From Enoplolaimus lenunculus (taxonomy: Eukaryota; Nematoda; Enoplea; Enoplida; Thoracostomopsidae), in assembly GCA_030248215.1 (NCBI GenBank), contig JASANG010000641.1, forward strand, positions 352,631-416,630: DNA of 64,000 nucleotides, read 5' to 3'. The first letter of the stretch is position 1, and each line of letters starts with the position of its first letter. A model generated the notes under the pieces. That model was not told where the DNA came from and searched no databases. It saw nothing but the letters and a program-made list of their open reading frames with translations. Below are positions 24,012 to 36,219 of the stretch, piece by piece. Made by a program: the position numbers and the translations under genes.

Positions 24012-24265
24012 ATGAGTTCACTTTATAGATGCACCATTTTGCAAGTTTTATATGAAACTGCTTATGGAAAGGTGTGTCCTCTCAGCTATCAAACACAAGC
24101 GTGGGCTCAGACAACCTCACATCAAACATCAAGAAATTCCGGATCCACCTCTACACTGGCGGCCCTCGACCGTGTAGTTTGGAGCGTGCACCCCTGTTCG
24201 CTCCGGTACTGAAAATACCCAAGCGGCCAGGATATTTAAAATTGCTACACTGTAAATTCCGATGA
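24012..24265 (+). other. Unassigned overlapping frames
   Basis: Two overlapping plus-strand frames (24012-24212 and 24074-24265). The second has a fairly ordinary amino-acid composition (for example SNIKKFRIHLYTGGP and PVLKIPKRPGYLK) but runs into the MITE at 24,248. I see no known family and no matching splice sites. It could be a decayed coding fragment. Confidence 0.2.
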
Positions 24266-24501
24266 GTTAATTAATCTACTCAGCTAGCGAGTTGGTTATT
24301 TCTGAATTAATATCAGCAAATATTAACTCACTCTGAGCTGAGTTGATTCTCATTCTGAGTTGATTTGACTCTGGTTGAGTTGGTTAATTAATTCATAATC
24401 AATTGAATCAACTCAAGATTCTGAGTTCTGATAGTGCTAACTCAGATTGAGTGATTCAACTCATTCTGAGTTTTGAAATCAACTCACTAAAATTTACTAT
24501 G
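24248..24501. mobile_element. MITE family C, best-preserved copy
   Basis: CACTGTAAATTCCGATGAG to CTAAAATTTACTATG, flanked by TA at 24246-24247 and 24502-24503. The interior is a mosaic of GAGTTGA and TCAACTC words in both orientations. Confidence 0.8.
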
Positions 24502-25139
24502 TACGATGTTAATTAGAATAGGCCGTTTACTTTTAAAAGCACTTAAAGTGCGAGGTATTTATTTCGTAATTTATATGGTAAAATAATGCACGCCTTCAAC
24601 AAAGGCATCTGCTTCGATTTTTCGACAACTCTAACCATGTTTTACATAAAACAGATTATTGCGAACAAACAGGATATGACGTTACCTATGAGTTCGTAAA
24701 CTACCTTGGCTTTCCGAATATCCGAATATTGTTATTTCTCACCTTCGCCTAATTACGCCTCCTTTATGGTCTTATGATGGCTATTGTTCAGAACGTTATT
24801 TCAGGACAAGCTCGGCTTTTACCACTGACGGATTAGATAGAGCCTAGCCCCTGGCCAACAGGGATCAAGCCAAAGGTTTTCTACTATGGTTTACCACAAT
24901 GTTTTTCAAGTATTACATCTCGCACGCCTCATTTCTTTTAATTGCAGGATCCGCCCACTGGTGTTTACTATAACATCTCCTGTTTTGGTTCCTTACTGCC
25001 GAATTGTGTCACTTTGGTGTATAGTTTAGGAAATACAAATTTTGTTCTGAGATCATAAAGTTATTGTATCAAAGTCAAACAATAATTGTAACGAGTTATT
25101 TCTTTCAAATTTTCATGTATTGGAAATCAACACACTACC

Positions 25140-25495
25140 ATGGTGTATCCGGATATCAGTTTTGATTTCCGGTAAAATCTGCGTCCGTTTCCGTTTCCAT
25201 TATAAAAGTAACCGAAATTCTATTATTTTTGCGCTCAAAATTAATTCAAAATCAGGTTTATATCTCGCAATTTCTAATTACAAATATGCTTGTGTTGTTC
25301 GAAATGAAATAAAAATTACAAAGCTCATCCAAGATCTTAAACAGCTAGATGCATCCGCCATTTCCCTTTAAAATTTGAGGAAGCCCGGTGAATATTTGCA
25401 CGCCTCAGTTGTGCTGGCAGAAAAGTAAATTTTCCGTTTCCGTTATTCTGATCACTTTCCGTTTCCGTTATTTTTACTTCTGTTTGCACCATTTC
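25140..25495. mobile_element. Diverged relative of the CAGGGTGCAACCGG family
   Basis: CCGGATATCAGTTTTGATT and repeated CCGTTTCCGTTATT words resemble the interior of the elements at 41,883 and 46,982. The terminal CAG and CTG are not clear. Confidence 0.35.
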
Positions 25496-25591
25496 AGCTA
25501 CCGAAGACTGTGCACATGGTAAGAAATCCTGTCTTAAAACTATTTTTCATGACAAAAGTAATCCTATATAATGAAAGCGTGCTTTCTATTG

Positions 25592-25772
25592 ATCCCATGT
25601 ATATAAAGATCAGGGGCGGAACGTTATTCCGTAGCAATGGAATAGAGTAAGCTTAAGCTTTAGAGTAATTTTTTTGTTAAGCTTAGGCTTAGATATAAGC
25701 TCATTCTGTCACTTAGGCTTAGGCCTAGGAATATGCTTATACTACTGTTCTGCCCCTGCTCTATACATTGGC
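25592..25772 (-). mobile_element. MITE family A
   Basis: CCCATGTATATAAAGATCAG to GCCCCTGCTCTATACATTGGC, with TTAGGC units on the plus strand. Confidence 0.8.
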
Positions 25773-26167
25773 TATAAAGGAAGCAAACTAAAATTTTTAA
25801 TTACATTACATACCTAATCTATATACCTAAATACTGAAGTATACCTATAACCTCACACAACGGGCGCAAAAACGCGGAATTACGCGTTACCGACCATAAT
25901 AAGGCAAGCAATGCCAGAAAATCAAAAATTTTGCAGGCAAATCCTCGCCATATAGCAACGTAATGACCGGTTTGAAAATCTACTGTAATTAAGAATATTG
26001 AAACAACATCTAATTAAATTGAATTTTTAATTTTATATTTGAACTAAAATTGTCTTTAATTGCAACCTGTCGCATATATTAAACAGTAAAAAATGTTATT
26101 TGTCCAACTTTAATACGCGCTGCTTAGCAACCTCAGATGCACAATGCAGTTATGACAAAATTTACCT

Positions 26168-26315
26168 GGCCCATGTATACAACATGCCGTAACAGTAGCA
26201 TAAGCATAATCTAAAAGCCTAAGCCTAAGCCTAAGCAAAAATTTAGTCTAAAGCTTAAACTGACTTTGTTACAAACCATCCGGAAAACGATCCGAACCTG
26301 ATCTATACATGAGCT
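26168..26315 (+). mobile_element. MITE family A with perfect 8-bp duplication
   Basis: GGCCCATGTATACAACATG to CTGATCTATACATGAG. ATTTACCT is present at both 26160-26167 and 26316-26323. Confidence 0.85.
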
Positions 26316-26923
26316 ATTTACCTTATATCAGCTATTCTTGTTTAATGTTTAGCTATAGTGACGGGTAATTTCACACTTGAAAGCTTAATTTATAGAAATT
26401 TAACCATGTTCCTAGCTTAACAATACATGCTACAACTTTAGGTTAATACTTAAATTACGTGTAAAACTTAAGTTTTCCATTGACGACGTATATAAATTTT
26501 AAAATTGCTTCCAGATTTGCTGCTGCAAATATATCAAAACCCAGTATATTAATACTGTAACTTCTGTGTTCGAAGAGTCAATTTGAATATGTCATTCAGT
26601 GCAATTTGACTCAATTTACATATAGTTGCACAGGTCCACGTTAATAGCTATGTTTTGTTTTGGTATGGCAACGTAGGTACACCCGTTTGCCTAAATCGTC
26701 GCCCAATTCATAACCGTTCCTACGTATCGATTAATTCAACTTCAAACTATATTTGTTACCTGAGACAAAGCAAAGATCCTTTCAACGGCGATCAAAACAA
26801 ACATTTTGCATTATGATTTAGCCCCAAATATTGTGTTATTGTTCTCGATTCTGAACATTTTTTCGGAAGTTTTTAGTAAACAGAGGAAACGACGGCCACA
26901 CTGTTGACGACGAAGTTAAATCA

Positions 26924-27074
26924 GGCCAGTAGCCAGGTCACCTTGATAAGGTGACTTTTCAGAAAGGGTATACAAGGGTTTTCGACGATTTCAAGGTAGA
27001 AAATTTTGTGGAGGGGCAAAATTTTTTCCACGTGGACTGAGCTCCTTTTGGTACCCTCTCTGGCTACAGACCCG
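26924..27074 (-). mobile_element. MITE family B
   Basis: AGGCCAGTAGCCAGGTCACC to CTCTGGCTACAGACCC, with AAGGTAGAAAATTTT in the interior. Confidence 0.75.
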
Positions 27075-28013
27075 AGTTGGATATTATAATGCTAAAAACA
27101 GCAAATAAATCAATACAAAGACTTCTATTTCCGTAGCCGACAGATATACGAAAAAGCGAAAATTTGGTCAAACGAGCGTTGTAAATTAAAACAAATAAGC
27201 GCTTTTGAGCATTTGAAGCTTACGGTAATTAAAAACATGACTTGCGGACCTAAAGCATACGTCAATCCAAATCTTAAACTGGCTTTTAAATCTTGATTAA
27301 TTCAGCAAAGTTAACGTAGAACTCAGAGTTTGCATAAGATGAACGGAAATTACTTGTACGTCAAAGCGCCATGTTGTATACGTCTACTTTTAATCGCGGC
27401 CAACTTTATATGCCTTTTCGCTAGCCCCCTGTGCATCAACCGAGGCTCCTATTTGAATCGTTAAAGACTCCAAATTGATCGTTGAGGACCCTGACATCTA
27501 TCGAGTCATTTTGGTTATCCACCGACAGTTGCTCAAAATGCAGGCCCGTTGAGGGGACGGAAACATTCGTGCGCTTGTATCCCTGCGAAAAGGGCAAAGC
27601 GGGACTAACTCGTTACTAAGGACCGGAAAGCCGATACTCCCAGTTGCACCATAAAAACCAGATTAGTATCATTGAGAACACGTATTTCTCATACCACGTA
27701 CTACACTTTGGTCTTAGCCATAGCCATGCGAATTTGCATTTATGTATACAGTTTAAAGTATAAGCTACACCAGTGTTATTTCATTTTTGTAACAAAATAT
27801 GTTAATTGTCTTAACGAACAGACAAAATTTGGGCCTGAAATCTGCCATCGACTGTCAATTTATCTGGTAATAAATGAACCTACTGAAGTTTAGTATAATT
27901 ATGGGCGCAAAACAATACCGAATACTTTTTTAGTGCCAGATTTGCCCGTTTTTGAAAACAAGCAATGTTGGCCTGGATTCAGATGAGTTATCAATATCAG
28001 TTGTGTCCATTGC

Positions 28014-28169
28014 GGCCAATGTAAAGAACAGGGGCTGAACAGTATTATAAGCATATTCCTAAGCCTAAGCTTAAGCCTAAGCCAAGCAATAAAATTCGTC
28101 TAATGCTTAAACATGCTCCATTCTACTGTCTCACAGGAAAACTCTCCGCCCCTGATCTTTACATGGGCC
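28014..28169 (+). mobile_element. MITE family A, reference-quality copy
   Basis: GGCCAATGTAAAGAACAGGG to CCGCCCCTGATCTTTACATG followed by GGCC. TCCATTGC is repeated exactly at 28006-28013 and 28170-28177. This is the clearest demonstration of the family's ends and 8-bp target duplication. Confidence 0.9.
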
Positions 28170-28723
28170 TCCATTGCTTCGGTTGAAATTTGATTTTCCA
28201 GCGCCAAACAACAACAAAAACAATGAACTCACTCAAACTTTCATGCGTATATGCCACAAGACGTTGTTTATAATTGTACAACAAGACAAATATAAATTTT
28301 TTAACTAAAAATGAATGTCTTCAAAACCACGAAGTCCGCTCTTGAATTTCTTGCCTGCCAAATATGTTGGACGACTATGAACGTAGTAGACGCAAAACAA
28401 TCGGTGTTGATATTTACACCTTCTATAAAACAAGCTACCGAGAACCACATCGAATATCAATGAGAGCATCATGACGTATTAAACCAGCACAAGCTTTCAT
28501 AATTTAAAATAGCGTCAAAGTCCAAAACAGCCGCCAGCCCGTGCTAATTTATTGGTATAAAATACGTCGTCTGATAATGTTTTTATTCAATTGTAGTAAT
28601 ACTTGAAACGAACGGTGTTCTCATAAAATTGGTATGCCTAAGAAAACATGATTGTATAGATACACTGGCGTTTTCGAGGAAGATAACCAAAATCGGTGAG
28701 TGTCGTTGCGCAATCGGCTAAAA

Positions 28724-28887
28724 TTCGGCCAGAGCCAGCTCACATCGGGTGGGGCAAAATATTTTTTCTAGAGAAGTATGCAAGGGTTTTCGATGAAGCA
28801 AGGTTGAAAATGTTTTAGAATTACCAAAGCTTTTTCAGGTGGCGTGGCGGCGTTTGGCTCCCATGGCCCTCTTCTGACTACCAGTTT
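28724..28887 (-). mobile_element. MITE family B, eroded
   Basis: TTCGGCCAGAGCCAGCTCAC start, GCAAGGTTGAAAATG interior, and a weak right end CTTCTGACTACCAG. Confidence 0.65.
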
Positions 28888-29543
28888 GAAAGTGGGCTTT
28901 TGAATTGACCTGCTAAACCGGTTTCCACTAATGGTACAATTAAACTATACTGTTTTGCTTCACGTTGAAATTTGCCAAGACCTCAAGGTACTTAATTCTT
29001 CATATAAGCAATTTTATACAACTGCACTTTCGATAAAGGCACAATTGAAACGGGTAGAAGATAACATGTTTGGGCTAAATACAAAAAACAATGCGCATCA
29101 TTAAGATTGACCGATTTGAATATTCATATATAAAGCTAAGTTTTAAAGTTAGAAAGCATCAGTGGCCGGGTACAGACCGTGTGATGGGGGTATGTATCAT
29201 TCTCACCAGATCAGCCCTGCCGTGATGGTAATTTTACGACGCAACTAGTCTATCTGACGCTCAGAATGTGTTTTTAGCCGAATTGGTGAAAATATTGTGA
29301 TGTTAACACATATCGGATTCAAAATTTTCGCATCTTCGGCAAAATTGGCAACTTTTGAAAAAATTGCTAAAAATCATTTTAAAACTGTAAAATTTGGAAC
29401 ACCAAACAGGTCTCCTACTCCATTGCAAAATTCTGGATTCGCCGGGAGAAGCCATACATAGAAACATGGGCCAAAACATCAAAGAAAAACATCATTTCAA
29501 CTTCTCATTTCTCAAACATAAACATAAATACTTAAAAACGTAC

Positions 29544-29734
29544 GGCCAATGTAAAGAACAGGGGCGGAACAGTATTTAAGCATATTTCCAAGCCTAAGCT
29601 TAAGCTTAAGAATGAGCATATTCCTAAGCCTAAGCCTAAGCCTAAGCAAAGCAAAAAAACTTAGTCTAAAGCTTAATCTCACTCTTTTCTAATCCCACAG
29701 AAAAACGGTGCGCCTCTGATCTTTACACGGGCAA
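29544..29734 (+). mobile_element. MITE family A
   Basis: GGCCAATGTAAAGAACAGGG start with a duplicated internal block (ATGAGCATATTCCTAAGCC). The flanks AAACGTAC (29536-29543) and AAACATAC (29735-29742) match at 7 of 8 positions. Confidence 0.8.
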
Positions 29735-30179
29735 AAACATACAATTACTACAGCTTAGACGATCTGCTTACCGAAGCTTGCCGTTACGGTCTGGCTGCCG
29801 TCCTGCCAAGCTCGAGTAAACTGACGAGATTTAAATAGCAATTTTAAATTTTAAATTAAAAAAATGTGCAATACTTTTTGTTTCAAGTGGTCGGTTTCGA
29901 TGTTAAAGTTTCACAGGAACCAATATTCATTTATATTTGTATATTTTCACACACACATAGCTGAAAAGTTAACAATGAAAAAATTTGAACCAAACGAAGT
30001 ATCGATTTTTTGGCTGGACCAGCATCTGAGTTTACCTGGTAACCGTCGTAGTGGGGCTCTGTTTGAATTTTGTGCCACTCAACAAAATGAAAAAATCACC
30101 GCATTGTAAAACAAATCTCCTACAGATTTTTAGTTCAAATCCAGCCCTGACTTCAACGATTCCTGAGAGTTGCCGAATC

Positions 30180-30275
30180 TACGACAATTCGTCGCCCGAC
30201 ATATCAATCCTACGGTAATCCTGAACCTATAAGCCTAAGCATAATGATGGGCCACAGATTGTCGAGTCGACAGTT
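30180..30275. mobile_element. Fragment of the ACGACAATTCGTCG MITE
   Basis: TACGACAATTCGTCGCCCGAC followed by AAGCCTAAGC and GATTGTCGAGTCGACAG. It abuts the 51-bp tandem repeat, which may have grown from its right part. Confidence 0.5.
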
Positions 30276-30289
30276 TTCTGGTTTACATG

Positions 30290-30493
30290 TTGCGAGCTCG
30301 AGTTGTCAGGGAACGAAAGGTCATAATACCGATCATCAGGTTGCGAGCTCGAGTTGTCAGGGAACGAAAGGTCATAATACCGATCATCAGGTTGCGAGCT
30401 CGAGTTGTCAGGGAACGAAAGGTCATAATACCGATCATCAGGTTGCGAGCTCGAGTTGTCAGGGAACGAAAGGTCATATTACCGATCATCAGT
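30290..30493. repeat. 51-bp tandem repeat, four units
   Basis: Units at 30290, 30341, 30392 and 30443, each TTGCGAGCTCGAGTTGTCAG plus 31 bp ending near ATCATCAG. The first three are identical to the eye and the last differs by one base in the readable part (CATATTACC). Because 51 is a multiple of three, long repetitive frames appear on both strands. They are a consequence of the array and not genes. Confidence 0.95.
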
Positions 30494-31410
30494 ACAGTAG
30501 GAATTTTAATAAACAAATTTACTTGTTACAACGCCAAATCATCCACCTGGGCAAAACGACAACATTGCAAACCATCAGAATTGGTTTCAATGCAAGGCCT
30601 TAAAGTTCAACTCAGTTGATTAAACATAAATGAAATTAATACACCATGTGGTCGCTCGGAGACAACGTCGATTGACCGTAATTCCACTTTTTTCAAAGCT
30701 AAATTATAACACAAGCATATTTATCGTCAAGAAAGTTTAAATATTAAAGCACCTTAAACAAAAATTATCACACCAGTTCTACAGACTATACGCGAAACGT
30801 GTCTTTTGAAGTTAGACGTTGTCTCTAAAGCGTTACTTAATGGTTACAAGGAGCTGAAACAATTTATTCGGGTACGAGGTAAAATCCGCTAAATAAAGTT
30901 TAATATTTTTTGAGTATTTAGTTTGTAAACTTTACGGTGAATATTCAGCGATAGTTAAACGGTACGTCGGATTGATTGAGTAAAAAGTCTCAACTTAGAA
31001 ATGTTTCTCTCAAGCAGTTTTCAATACTGAACCAGGATCCTTCTTTGAAGTTAAAACAAGTTCAGATCAACAACTAAAATGAGTGGCGTAACTCAAAATT
31101 GAGTCACTAAGCGAAATGAATTAATGCAAAAATTACTATGAAAACTTTGCTGAATTAGGATTAACGTCTGAATTTTGAGTATATTTCATTCGTTAATTTT
31201 CTAAATAGAAATCATACCTGGGGACGTATACACGGAAAAAATGGGGGTGTATCTCGTGAAATTTCACAACAAGCTCAAAAAACCAAATTTACAGTCTGCC
31301 AGAATGTTGTAATGGTGAACAATTTACTTTGCTCGCAACACTCGCTTGGGAACAACTTCTTGATGCGGTTATTGCTTTTTGAAATCAAATCCTTACTGCG
31401 CAATTGATCA

Positions 31411-31760
31411 TACCAAGAGCGGATAATCCATGCTCCTAGACAAGAGTATACAATTGAGTACATTTTGTGTAGATAAGAATGTACCCAGCGCACGATGTGT
31501 TTTTGATCGACCGCCCCATTTACTGGAGGGGGTGGTGTTAATTCGTAAAAAGCAAAATTCCAACGGGAGCAAAAAATGTTCTGCTTATATATTCTTAAAG
31601 TTAAGTTGTCTATAAACGTGGTATACATGCCACATCGACCCTCCTCTTAAAATTGGGGTGGATACGGCGAAATCACGCAAGACGCTCTGGTACATTTTGT
31701 ACCGTGTAAATCCCACGTAGTTGCACACTCTTAGCTAAATCTGCTGATTATCCACCATTG
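31411..31760. mobile_element. MITE family E (ATCAAGAGTGGAT ends), diverged
   Basis: TACCAAGAGCGGATAATCC to GATTATCCACCATTG. The interior shares AGAGTATACAATTGAGTACA, GTACATTTTGTACC and TTGCACACT words with the copies at 46,861 and 51,679. Confidence 0.65.
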
Positions 31761-32035
31761 AACGTATTAGACAAAGTGAACTGAAATCTTTAAATAACAG
31801 TTAATCTTCAAATTCAGCAAACTATATTAAGTGAAGATGCTCAGGTTAATATTGATTTCCCTGAATGACGGTCGAGGTCGAATTACGAAATAATTTTTTA
31901 ATAAAATATTTTGCTCTAAAATATAGCAGACGAAAAGTTAATCAGAATTAACCCATTCAGTTAGCTGTGAGTTCCTTGTTTTATTTCGCTCAGTACAACC
32001 GTATGAACCCAGTATATTTAAAGTAGCTGGGTAAC

Positions 32036-32330
32036 CAGGGCCGGCGTTAGCATAGTCACCCCCCCACCCCAAACCGGTCCGAGGGGCCCCCCAATAAAAG
32101 GTATAACAGCTGTAGCCATATACTTGTATGAATTCAGGCACATGCAGTATTTGGTGAAACGTTTTAGGGATAGTTCGTTCATCTTGTCAAAAAGAAAGTT
32201 TGCACTTTCAAAGCCAACTTTGTTGTCCTCAAAAAATTTTAGTTTCCCAAGATGTCGCCTCCCAAAGGTCGAGGCCCCCAAAATTGGGGGGTTTGGGGGC
32301 GCTCCGCCGCTTCTGTGGGTGAGACACTTG
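32036..32330. mobile_element. CAGGGCCGGCGTTAG element, partial
   Basis: It begins with a hAT-style CAGGGCCGGCG end and G/C runs, and holds a mirrored run (GGCCCCCAAAATTGGGGG) near 32,273. The matching right end CCGGCCCTG is not found, so it is truncated or eroded. Confidence 0.4.
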
Positions 32331-32434
32331 AGAGTTGAGAAAACTATAAATGTAAAACTACTGTATATCGTGACAGATCTTCGCAGTTTAACAGTGCAAA
32401 TAAAAATTCAACATATATAATTATTAGTAGTCAT

Positions 32435-32608
32435 CCGGTTTTGCGCAATACGCAAAAGTTAGCTAATAAAGAACAATCTGCATGCAATTTTGTTTTCGCA
32501 GAACAATCACGTTTCTGTTCCAAGAAAATTTTGTAAACATAAATGCTGGAAAGCTGCCCAAAATACGTATGTGGGGTTTTCCAGCTTAAATATGTAGATT
32601 AAGTTTAG
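32435..32608. repeat. Two-hairpin dispersed element, copy 1
   Basis: Shares its whole length with 39,239-39,437. Hairpin 1 is TTTTGCG/CGCAAAA (32,438-32,456). Hairpin 2 is GCTGGAAA/TTTCCAGC (32,545-32,585) around the conserved core TGCCCAAAATACGTATGTGG. It also shares GAACAATCACGTTT. It encodes no protein. Function and family are unknown. Confidence 0.7.
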
Positions 32609-33207
32609 ACAAATTACAAGAAACTAATGTAGGAATTCACGTTCGGCTGGAGCAGCTCGGAACACGTTTTGTCCATGTTGATTCGACGTCAGCGCAAAAT
32701 ATATAATGCGATTTATTGGGAGATTGGCTCTGATCTCAAGTGATCATTGTATACAAGTAGCCATATGTCACAATGTCACATTATACCACAGGACGCGAAT
32801 ATCATATATTAAAAGTTCTACCAAATAACGCATGATATTTTTTATGTAGAACAATGTAATTAGTGCGCATTAAAACCATAGTAAAGTTAGATTACGTAGC
32901 AGTAAACGATTTCGAAAGATGAATTAGCTTCGGCGTTAAATATATTTTCAAGTACAGATAATTCAAATTTTAAAGTTTACCGTCATATAAGATTTTGCTT
33001 TTCGTTTAGGATAGCAATCGTGTATCTGCTATTGTAATTTGGACAAAACGTTTTCTAGGTTGCCTCAGTTATATAACGTGAACCCCGCATAAAGTAACGA
33101 TTAACAGCACAGGTGCAGCAAAAATTGAATTTCTGAACAAAATAAAACCTCGTGTGAAAGTTTTATGTTGGAACTACACGGTCTGCGCGACCCCTTTTCA
33201 AAGTTTT

Positions 33208-33408
33208 TGCCCATGTAAAGATGAAGGGCTTAACGTTTTTCTGTGGGACTAGAAAAAGAAAGCTTAAGCTTTAGACTATTATTTTTACTTGGCTTAGGCT
33301 TAGGCTTAGGATTATGCTCGTTCTTACGCTTAGGCTTAGGCTTAGTCTTAGCCTTAGGCTTATGAATATGCTCATAATACTGTTTTGCCCATATTCTTTA
33401 CATTGGCC
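33208..33408 (-). mobile_element. MITE family A
   Basis: GCCCATGTAAAGATGAAGGG to ATTCTTTACATTGGCC, with at least ten TTAGGC-like units. The flanks AAAGTTTT and AAAGTTTG form an 8-bp duplication with one mismatch. Confidence 0.85.
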
Positions 33409-34151
33409 AAAGTTTGCATGACGACAAATGGCATCTTTCAGCCATATCGATCCATCAAAAACCAGGAAAGCGTAACCATTGAGTTGAACAGATACGGAAC
33501 AATGCAACTTTATGACAGGTTTTTCCGGTCTGCGTGCAAAATGAAAGTTCACAAACTGACGTCAAATCGTTTTGAAAAGCTTTAAAATAAACTTTACTGA
33601 AGCGGTCAAATGTTCATAAAAAATACAAGGACTAAAACATTTTAATATTGACAATCTCTAACAAAGATTTTACTGTAAAAGCGGAACCGGATGTCGATTT
33701 ATCGGCCAGATTTTCGCACGTGCGAACAGAGCCTTTTGGTTTTGGCCATGAAAACTCAAAGTAGATTTAGAAGCAAATATGATGACAGTGCGTTCAAAAT
33801 TTCAACAGTACATCAGCCAGATACAAGATCTTTGACTTAAAATCACACTATTAATGTGAATCTGATGTATACATAACATAGGGATTCAATTCATCAGAAG
33901 TTACCAAACAAATTCCAATGCAACGGTTTTATATTTATCGTTTATGGAGAAAAACTTAATGTAGATTAAGCGAACGGCGGCCTGGCTTCGAAAACAGGTC
34001 CCATCTCAAGGACGTTCCGTTTTCTAGCACGACTGTAATAGACGATTAGATTAAGATTTTTTGCCTATGCTTTGGCATAGGAAGAGCACATATTTTTAAG
34101 CTTAGACTTTAGGATCAGGTTTAGAAAAATGTTTTATGTAAAATTGCGTGA

Positions 34152-34245
34152 ACACCCCTAAAGGGGTCCCACCTAAACGGGTGAAACAAATACCGCCGAC
34201 GCTTTAAAATGCGTCTGGCTTCTATCTCGCTTCGCTCGCGAGTTT
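34152..34245. repeat. Dispersed repeat shared with 23,695-23,785
   Basis: AAACGGGTGAAACAAATACCG, AATGCGTCTGGCTTCTA and TCGCTTCGCTCGCGAG. The last word also occurs, inverted, inside the element at 8614-9184. Confidence 0.55.
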
Positions 34246-35096
34246 GGGCCCCCGTCCTTAAGTTTGCGGTAGCCTCTCCGCCTGTCTGCTGCGGCACTGA
34301 TGAGACTGGAAACTTTCGCGTAGGTTTTTTTTCTCCAATTTGAATATGTAAATCAGTTATGAGTTTGGATGCTTGCGTAGCATTAATCGAAATCTGGATG
34401 GGTTTCTACGTTCGCAACACCGCTCGCACTGATTTTTCAACATACTAACTGAGCGTCGAGGACCGTATTGCAAGTATAAAAGATCATTATTAATATCGTA
34501 TGCTAACTTTATTCGAAATCTATACTTTACAATCCATTTAGTTTCATGCAATATATGTTGTTTTTGGTATGTTTGCTAGACCTGATTGACACTAACGTAG
34601 AAGTGATACAATGACTCGGTTCTTGAAATTTTTGACGAAAAAAGAAAAATCAATTTTACAAGCCAAATAAATTTTCTCGCCGCTGCCCTCGCTTGCAAAA
34701 ATAACTATTACATGAGGTTACCCGTTCCAACGTGAAATCTTGACTACACCTTTGCTGTTAGGAGCAATTAAATGATATTATACATCCTCCGCAATAAAAT
34801 GTGTACAGGGCGCGGAAAATGAAAAATTCATTTACGAACGGTACATTTTGATTAAAATCAATTCCACAAGTGACACGAATTTTGTTTATCTCATGTAATG
34901 AATGTGATCCGAAAATTTACAATCAATATCACATCGCTATATTAGACTATGTTTGACGTTTTCACTGTTGTACGTTTAATTTTACTCAATTCTCAACTCA
35001 ATTCTATAAGCGGCGTTTATATATTGCTACTTTTCTGTACTGTTCAAAATTAATAAAATATAAATAAAATAGTATATCACTCTCTCGGCTCATGTA

Positions 35097-35239
35097 TAGA
35101 ACAGGGCCGGAACAGTAGAATAAGCATATTCCTAAGCCTACGCCCAAAGCCTAAGCCTAAGCAAAAAATCGTCTAAAGCTTAAGCTCACTGTATTATACC
35201 CCTCCGGAAAACGATCCGGCCCTGTTCTATACATGGGTC
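35097..35239 (+). mobile_element. MITE family A
   Basis: GGCTCATGTATAGAACAGGG to CCCTGTTCTATACATGGG. The duplication is ACTCTCTC/ACTCGCTC. The inverted ends here are unusually long and well matched (about 25 bp). Confidence 0.85.
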
Positions 35240-35514
35240 ACTCGCTCAATCTAGCAATAATATATCTGCAATTAAAATTTATTTCCTTCAATTCGTAATA
35301 GAAATACGCTGCTTTGCCAATGCGTTGACAACTGGTTCTGAGTAAACTCGTAGGCATTTGGCAGTCGCTTGGATTTAAGGTTAAGGTTAACCTTGAATTT
35401 AACTTTGCAGTATATATTAAGCATCAAGATGAGGTTCGAGCTAATTTCTACATATGCTTGTCCTCGTATTTTGTTCTGGTTTGCTTTTAGTCGAGTTATT
35501 TTGTAACCTGTGAA

Positions 35515-35755
35515 CAGCGCAGGATAACCGCTTTGGTGCAATTTTGAGGGAAGAAGTGCCGACATTTCGCGTAAAATATAAACGTAAAAGCAAACGATTT
35601 CAACACAGATATTTGCTAAAATTGACAAAATTAAATATCATTTTAACCATCTACGCACCAAATTTAACATTATCTCCGGCTACAACTCGGGATCCGGCTC
35701 CGGCAAAATTTATTGTCCTCCAGCTCCGGCATTATTCACTTCCGGTTGCACTCTG
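35515..35755. mobile_element. CAGGGTGCAACCGG family, right half
   Basis: The right end TTCCGGTTGCACTCTG (35740-35755) matches the hAT-like family described at 41,883. The left end is not clear. The stretch GATATTTGCTAAAATT (35,608 on) recurs at 54,357 in the palindrome centre. Confidence 0.45.
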
Positions 35756-36017
35756 CTATATATGTAAAAAAGCTTTGAATTTAGTCGATACGTCATTTGT
35801 ATGCTGTTTCTTAAATATAGAGGCTTGAGTGCATTTATTTCCTTTGTAGATCTGTCACCACTGGCCTGAGTCGCATAGGCTTCCCCGGTTTCTTTAACAC
35901 GGGTTGAATGACTCATTGATACGTTAGCCCAGGTACTGGGGCCCACAAGCGTTGCTTATAACCAATGGTGTGTTCAGTTTGAAGGGTTATACGTATATTT
36001 CTCACGTTCGCTATGTG

Positions 36018-36219
36018 GACCAATGTTACTTTAAGGGGCGTAACAGTAGATTAAGCGTATTACTAAGCCTAAGCCTAAGCCAAAGCGTTGCAAAAATGTG
36101 TTCCTAAGCCTAAGCCTAAGAATAAGCCTAAGCCTAAGCAAAAAATGTAATCTAAAATCTGAACCCACTCTTTTATAGACCAACCAGAAACCTGGACGTC
36201 CCTTAAAGTAACATGGGCC
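36018..36219 (+). mobile_element. MITE family A, subfamily 2, perfect duplication
   Basis: GACCAATGTTACTTTAAGGG to CCCTTAAAGTAACATGGGCC. GCTATGTG is repeated exactly at 36010-36017 and 36220-36227. It shares the diagnostic GGCGTAACAGTAGATTAAGC with the copy at 859. Confidence 0.9.

Larger units (their letters stand above)
13074..24247. other. Gene-free block of short transposons
   Basis: Between the elements listed, the stretches 13074-13398, 14788-16417, 16976-18074, 18242-19681, 20561-21085, 21305-21928 and 22078-22591 are AT-rich and hold nothing I recognise. Sequence at 17,030-17,640 is noticeably richer in G+C, with an open frame at 17173-17475 of unknown nature. TTAGGC-like words recur near 14,995-15,060. 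Confidence 0.45.
24504..36017. other. Gene-free block of short transposons
   Basis: Outside the listed elements I recognise nothing in 24504-25139, 25773-26167, 26316-26923, 27075-28013, 28170-28723, 28888-29543, 29735-30179, 30494-31410, 32609-33207, 33409-34151 or 34246-35096. A somewhat GC-richer stretch at 27,400-27,620 has no readable gene. Confidence 0.45.

Noticed and set aside
30244-30619. Frames of 77-119 codons with perfect peptide repeats
   Set aside because: Produced by the 51-bp tandem repeat in every frame. There is no start context, domain or splice support.
32545-32585. Hammerhead-type ribozyme in the two-hairpin element
   Set aside because: The conserved CTGATGA and GAAA core arrangement is absent.
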